From Desulfuromonadales bacterium (GTDB taxonomy: Bacteria; Desulfobacterota; Desulfuromonadia; Desulfuromonadales; BM103), in NCBI GenBank assembly GCA_030614505.1, contig JAUWTX010000019.1:1-16226 (forward strand): 16,226 bases of DNA, in the 5' to 3' direction. Shown here piece by piece: positions 13,972 through 16,226 of this stretch. The notes beneath the pieces are model-generated. The model was not told the DNA's origin. It saw only the letters and a program-made list of their open reading frames with translations, and ran no database searches. How positions within the stretch are numbered: position 1 is the first letter of the stretch; every line of letters starts with the position of its first letter. The position numbers were made by a program, and so were the translations under genes.

Positions 13972-14343
13972 ATGAAGAAACACAATCCTCTTTTGATGAT
14001 CGGCTTGATTTCCCTCAGTATTCTGTCTTCTTTCCTGTTTATTTCGTATGGCATGAATATCATTCTGTCCGAAAAGGCAGCCAGAGGGGCTACGGTTTTT
14101 GCTTATGTTGCCGCTGCTTACGGACTTGCCAATATCACTATACTGAGTATAGCCTGGAGCAGTCGCGAAACCTGGGTGCGCGGGGCAAGTCAATTTATTT
14201 CTTTATGCTTTCTCGGTGTTTTTGTCATGGATATGATGAACGCCGGGATGAAGAGTGACCTTGGGGTCGTGGGTATTCTGTTCCTCTCCCTGGCCCTGTG
14301 TGCGAACTGGTTTGCTATCAAGATGGTTATTGAAAGAAATTAG
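13972..14343 (+). CDS. Small four-helix membrane protein, function unknown
   Basis: 123 residues, not recognised as a named family. Four hydrophobic segments are visible: about residues 9-32 (MIGLISLSILSSFLFISYG), 40-62, 70-86 (ASQFISLCFLGVFVMDM) and 95-115 (GVVGILFLSLALCANWFAI). Charged residues are few and sit in the loops, as in small inner-membrane proteins. I chose ATG 13972 because AAGG lies eight bases upstream; the frame extends to 13927 without support. Its stop codon TAG is the first part of the palindromic element at 14340-14531. Downstream trhA is convergent. Confidence 0.7.
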   Translation: MKKHNPLLMIGLISLSILSSFLFISYGMNIILSEKAARGATVFAYVAAAYGLANITILSIAWSSRETWVRGASQFISLCFLGVFVMDMMNAGMKSDLGVVGILFLSLALCANWFAIKMVIERN

Positions 14344-14531
14344 CCGCGATAAAAATCTATCAGGGGTCTGTTGGTTCAATCAAAACCAAGAGCATAATGG
14401 GACGCTGATTAACGCTGAAAGGGCATGATTTAGAATCTAACCCATAAGTCTTGCTTTAGCTCAATCAGCATTTATCAGATTTGATCAGCGTCCAATAGCT
14501 TTTTGCCCTTACAGATTTTCACCGCGGCTAA
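14340..14531. repeat. Nested palindromic element with decamer repeats
   Basis: Outer arms 14340-14358 and 14513-14531 pair over 19 bases with two mismatches (TTAGCCGCG... and ...CGCGGCTAA). Inside, GGACGCTGAT (14400-14409) pairs with ATCAGCGTCC (14484-14493). The right part read on the minus strand is three decamers of the form nnCTGATnAA (14490-14461), the left part two. The element fills most of the 211-bp gap between two convergent genes and contains the stop codon of the upstream gene. It contains no open frame and may serve as a terminator for both. A similar type, GCTGATnAAC tandem arrays, is common between genes in related genomes (recollection, not checked). Confidence 0.75.
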
Positions 14532-14554
14532 ATAAAAGGTTTTGCTTTAGCTTT

Positions 14555-15211
14555 CTAAGCCAACGGAATCACATAGAAGAGTACGGCAAAGAAGTGCAGA
14601 ATGCTGCCAGCCAGAACAAACCCGTGCCAGATTGCATGGTTATAATGTAGTCGTTCCCAAAGATAAAAAACCACCCCTGAAGTATACGCCAACCCACCAA
14701 GTAGCAGCAGAATCAATCCACCCGGAGCAACCGAAACGAGCATCGGCTTTATAGCGATGACAACGACCCAGCCCATACCAATATAGAGTGCCAGAGAGAT
14801 TCCTTGCCAACGACGCAGCAGGGAGACCTGGAAGAGAACGCCTAGTAGCGCCAGGGTCCAGACGACTCCGAAGAGCGTCCAGCCCCATGTACCACGCAGG
14901 TTGACGAGCATGAAGGGGGTGTATGTGCCGGCTATCAGGAGGAAAATCGCCGAATGGTCAAGGACGCGCATAACACTCTTGGCACGTGGTATCTGAATGC
15001 TGTGGTAAAGCGTCGAAAAGGTATATTGCAGAATCAGAGTCGTAGCAAAGATGGTGCAACTGACAACATGCCAAGCGTTGCCTAAGCGACTGGCAAAAGC
15101 GGTTAAAATAGCCAGGCCGGCAATCGCCAGGATCAGGCCGACACCGTGAGTTACGCTGTTGGCTATTTCTTCGCCGATGCTGTAATGAGGAGCGATCGTT
15201 TTGGACGACAT
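14555..15211 (-). CDS. trhA: Hemolysin III family membrane protein (TrhA/YqfA type)
   Basis: 218 residues with seven hydrophobic segments, as in the hemolysin III/PAQR family. Family motifs are EEIANSVTHGVG near the N-terminus, STLYHS, LDHSAIFLLIAGTYTP, and AIWHGFVLAGSILHFFAV at the C-terminus; the His, Asp and Ser residues of these motifs form the putative metal site. E. coli TrhA/YqfA has been connected with membrane energetics and lipid homeostasis, and the haemolysin name is historical. GGGAG lies eight bases before ATG 15211. It is divergent from the CDF gene and convergent with the small membrane protein gene. Confidence 0.92.
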   Translation of the reverse strand: MSSKTIAPHYSIGEEIANSVTHGVGLILAIAGLAILTAFASRLGNAWHVVSCTIFATTLILQYTFSTLYHSIQIPRAKSVMRVLDHSAIFLLIAGTYTPFMLVNLRGTWGWTLFGVVWTLALLGVLFQVSLLRRWQGISLALYIGMGWVVVIAIKPMLVSVAPGGLILLLLGGLAYTSGVVFYLWERLHYNHAIWHGFVLAGSILHFFAVLFYVIPLA

Positions 15212-15307
15212 TGTTCTTCTCCCGGGAGTCTGTCGGACAAACTCTTGATATAAAAATAACTGATACAGGGATGACTTATGCTTGTCATTATGCTCTCATT
15301 CGAGGAA

Positions 15308-15357
15308 GTTGATGGTAAAAGTTTTGTAATGATGGAGTCGATGGCAAAAGTGCCATC
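15308..15357 (+). promoter_or_regulatory. Paired direct repeats and hairpin upstream of the CDF gene
   Basis: GTTGATGGTAAAAGT (15308-15322) recurs as GTCGATGGCAAAAGT (15337-15351), 13/15 identical and 29 bases apart. Within the second copy, GATGGCA (15340-15346) and TGCCATC (15351-15357) form a 7-bp hairpin with an AAAG loop. The two changes in the second copy are T to C, and one of them creates the hairpin. This could be a regulatory site or leader structure; no known metal riboswitch consensus is visible. Confidence 0.4.
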
Positions 15358-15418
15358 TTTATGGCAGAATCGTTTTCAGAATTGATCCGTGCTCTCGTTT
15401 AGACAGAAAGGGTTTTGC

Positions 15419-16226
15419 ATGTCTAGCTCATCTAAAAAAGTCATTTACGCTGCTCTGCTTGGTAACGCGCTGGTGGCAATCACCAAGTTCGTGGCTGCGA
15501 CGATAACCGGCAGTTCTGCGATGCTCTCCGAAGGGATTCACTCGACGGTTGACACAGGCAACCAGTTGCTTTTATTGCTGGGGCTGCACAAAGCGAAGAA
15601 ACCGGCCGACGATCGTTTCCCCTTTGGACACGGCAAAGAGGTTTATTTCTGGAGCTTTGTGGTTGCCATGCTGATCTTTGCGGTTGGTGCCGGGGTTTCT
15701 CTCTACGAAGGGATTCGCCATCTTTTGCATCCGGTTCCGATTGTGAGTCCGTATGTGAACTACATTGTTTTGACGCTGGCAATCATCTTTGAAGGAGCTG
15801 CCTTTTATTTCGCTCTGACTGAGTTCAGCCGGGCAAAGGGCAAGTGGGGTTATCTCGAAGCCATACGCAAAGGCAAAGACCCGACCAATTTTGTGGTCCT
15901 GTTTGAAGACTCGGCGGCGCTTCTCGGCCTGGTAGTTGCCTTCCTGGGTGTGTTCCTTACCCAGATTACCGGTAACCTGATCTTCGACGGCCTGGCATCG
16001 ATTGTTATCGGTCTGATTCTCGGTGGCACTGCCATCTGGCTGGCGTATGAGACCAAGGGGTTGTTGATCGGCGAAAGTGCCAATCATAAGGTGGTGGAAG
16101 AAATCCGTCGCATTGTGGGGGGCTACCCACATGTAGAGCATGTTAACGAAGTGCTGACCATGCACATGGGGCCAAAGTACATTCTGGCTAACCTGAGTGT
16201 TGATTTTGCTGATCATGTGTCAGCCG
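15419..16226 (+). CDS. Cation diffusion facilitator family transporter (3' end missing), SLC30A9-like
   Basis: The frame is open to the right edge (269 codons seen). CDF proteins export Zn, Fe, Mn or similar divalent ions from the cytoplasm by proton exchange. Membrane segments include AALLGNALVAITKFVAA (about 11-27), a second ending at residue 56, VVAMLIFAVGAGVSL, IVLTLAIIFEGAAFYF and VVLFEDSAALLGLVVAFLG. The metal site is HSTVD (His41, Asp45) in TM2 and EDSAAL in TM5, and GHGKEVYFWSF plus EDSAALLG are features of the SLC30A9/ZnT9-like subgroup. The C-terminal cytoplasmic domain begins near GESANHKVVEEIRR and is cut at the edge. AGAAAGGG precedes ATG 15419 by six bases. Metal specificity is not readable. 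Confidence 0.9.
   Translation, partial: MSSSSKKVIYAALLGNALVAITKFVAATITGSSAMLSEGIHSTVDTGNQLLLLLGLHKAKKPADDRFPFGHGKEVYFWSFVVAMLIFAVGAGVSLYEGIRHLLHPVPIVSPYVNYIVLTLAIIFEGAAFYFALTEFSRAKGKWGYLEAIRKGKDPTNFVVLFEDSAALLGLVVAFLGVFLTQITGNLIFDGLASIVIGLILGGTAIWLAYETKGLLIGESANHKVVEEIRRIVGGYPHVEHVNEVLTMHMGPKYILANLSVDFADHVSA

Overview
This 16.2 kb window looks like chromosomal DNA of a Gram-negative bacterium, most likely of the Desulfuromonadales/Geobacter type (inference, moderate confidence). The pointers are the order rsmD-coaD-DUF1858, an AMIN-OmpA envelope protein, a YkgJ cysteine-cluster protein, HrpB and YaeQ, and many short tandem repeats between genes. Gene content is mostly housekeeping: RNA modification, CoA synthesis, nucleotide hydrolysis, translation factors, envelope and transport. 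I see no tRNA, rRNA, CRISPR array, insertion sequence, phage or obvious defence island.

Layout. 1-1205 is the 3' part of an envelope protein gene: eleven 15-bp repeats, an AMIN domain and an OmpA peptidoglycan-binding domain, followed by a strong terminator. 1286-1475 is a decayed creatininase-family gene. 1476-2760 (minus) is the rsmD-coaD-DUF1858 operon, divergent from dgt (2913-4046). dgt converges on yhbY (4130-4444, minus) over a heptamer-repeat hairpin. An MBL-fold hydrolase (4547-5386) follows behind a palindrome that resembles an operator, then two minus-strand genes for an RRM protein and a YkgJ-type protein. An ABC-F ATPase (6316-8028) sits behind a classic intrinsic terminator, and yaeQ follows. 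hrpB fills 8698-11196 on the minus strand. Then come an MmcQ/YjbR-family gene, a DUF4019 lipoprotein-like or membrane-anchored protein, a DnaQ-type exonuclease with a DUF1460 amidase-like protein, a small four-helix membrane protein, trhA/hemolysin III (minus), and the start of a CDF metal transporter that runs off the right edge.

The most notable things are not new protein systems. They are (1) period-7 tandem repeats of at least four different sequences at gene 3' ends, one of which has become coding sequence at the end of the ABC-F gene; (2) two genes whose -10 box lies exactly six bases before the ATG with no Shine-Dalgarno, suggesting leaderless mRNAs; (3) an intrinsic terminator just upstream of the ABC-F start, suggesting attenuation; (4) a creatininase pseudogene with a stop codon, a frameshift and a 3' truncation; (5) a 190-bp nested palindrome built of decamers. 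I found no convincing evidence of an undescribed multi-gene system.
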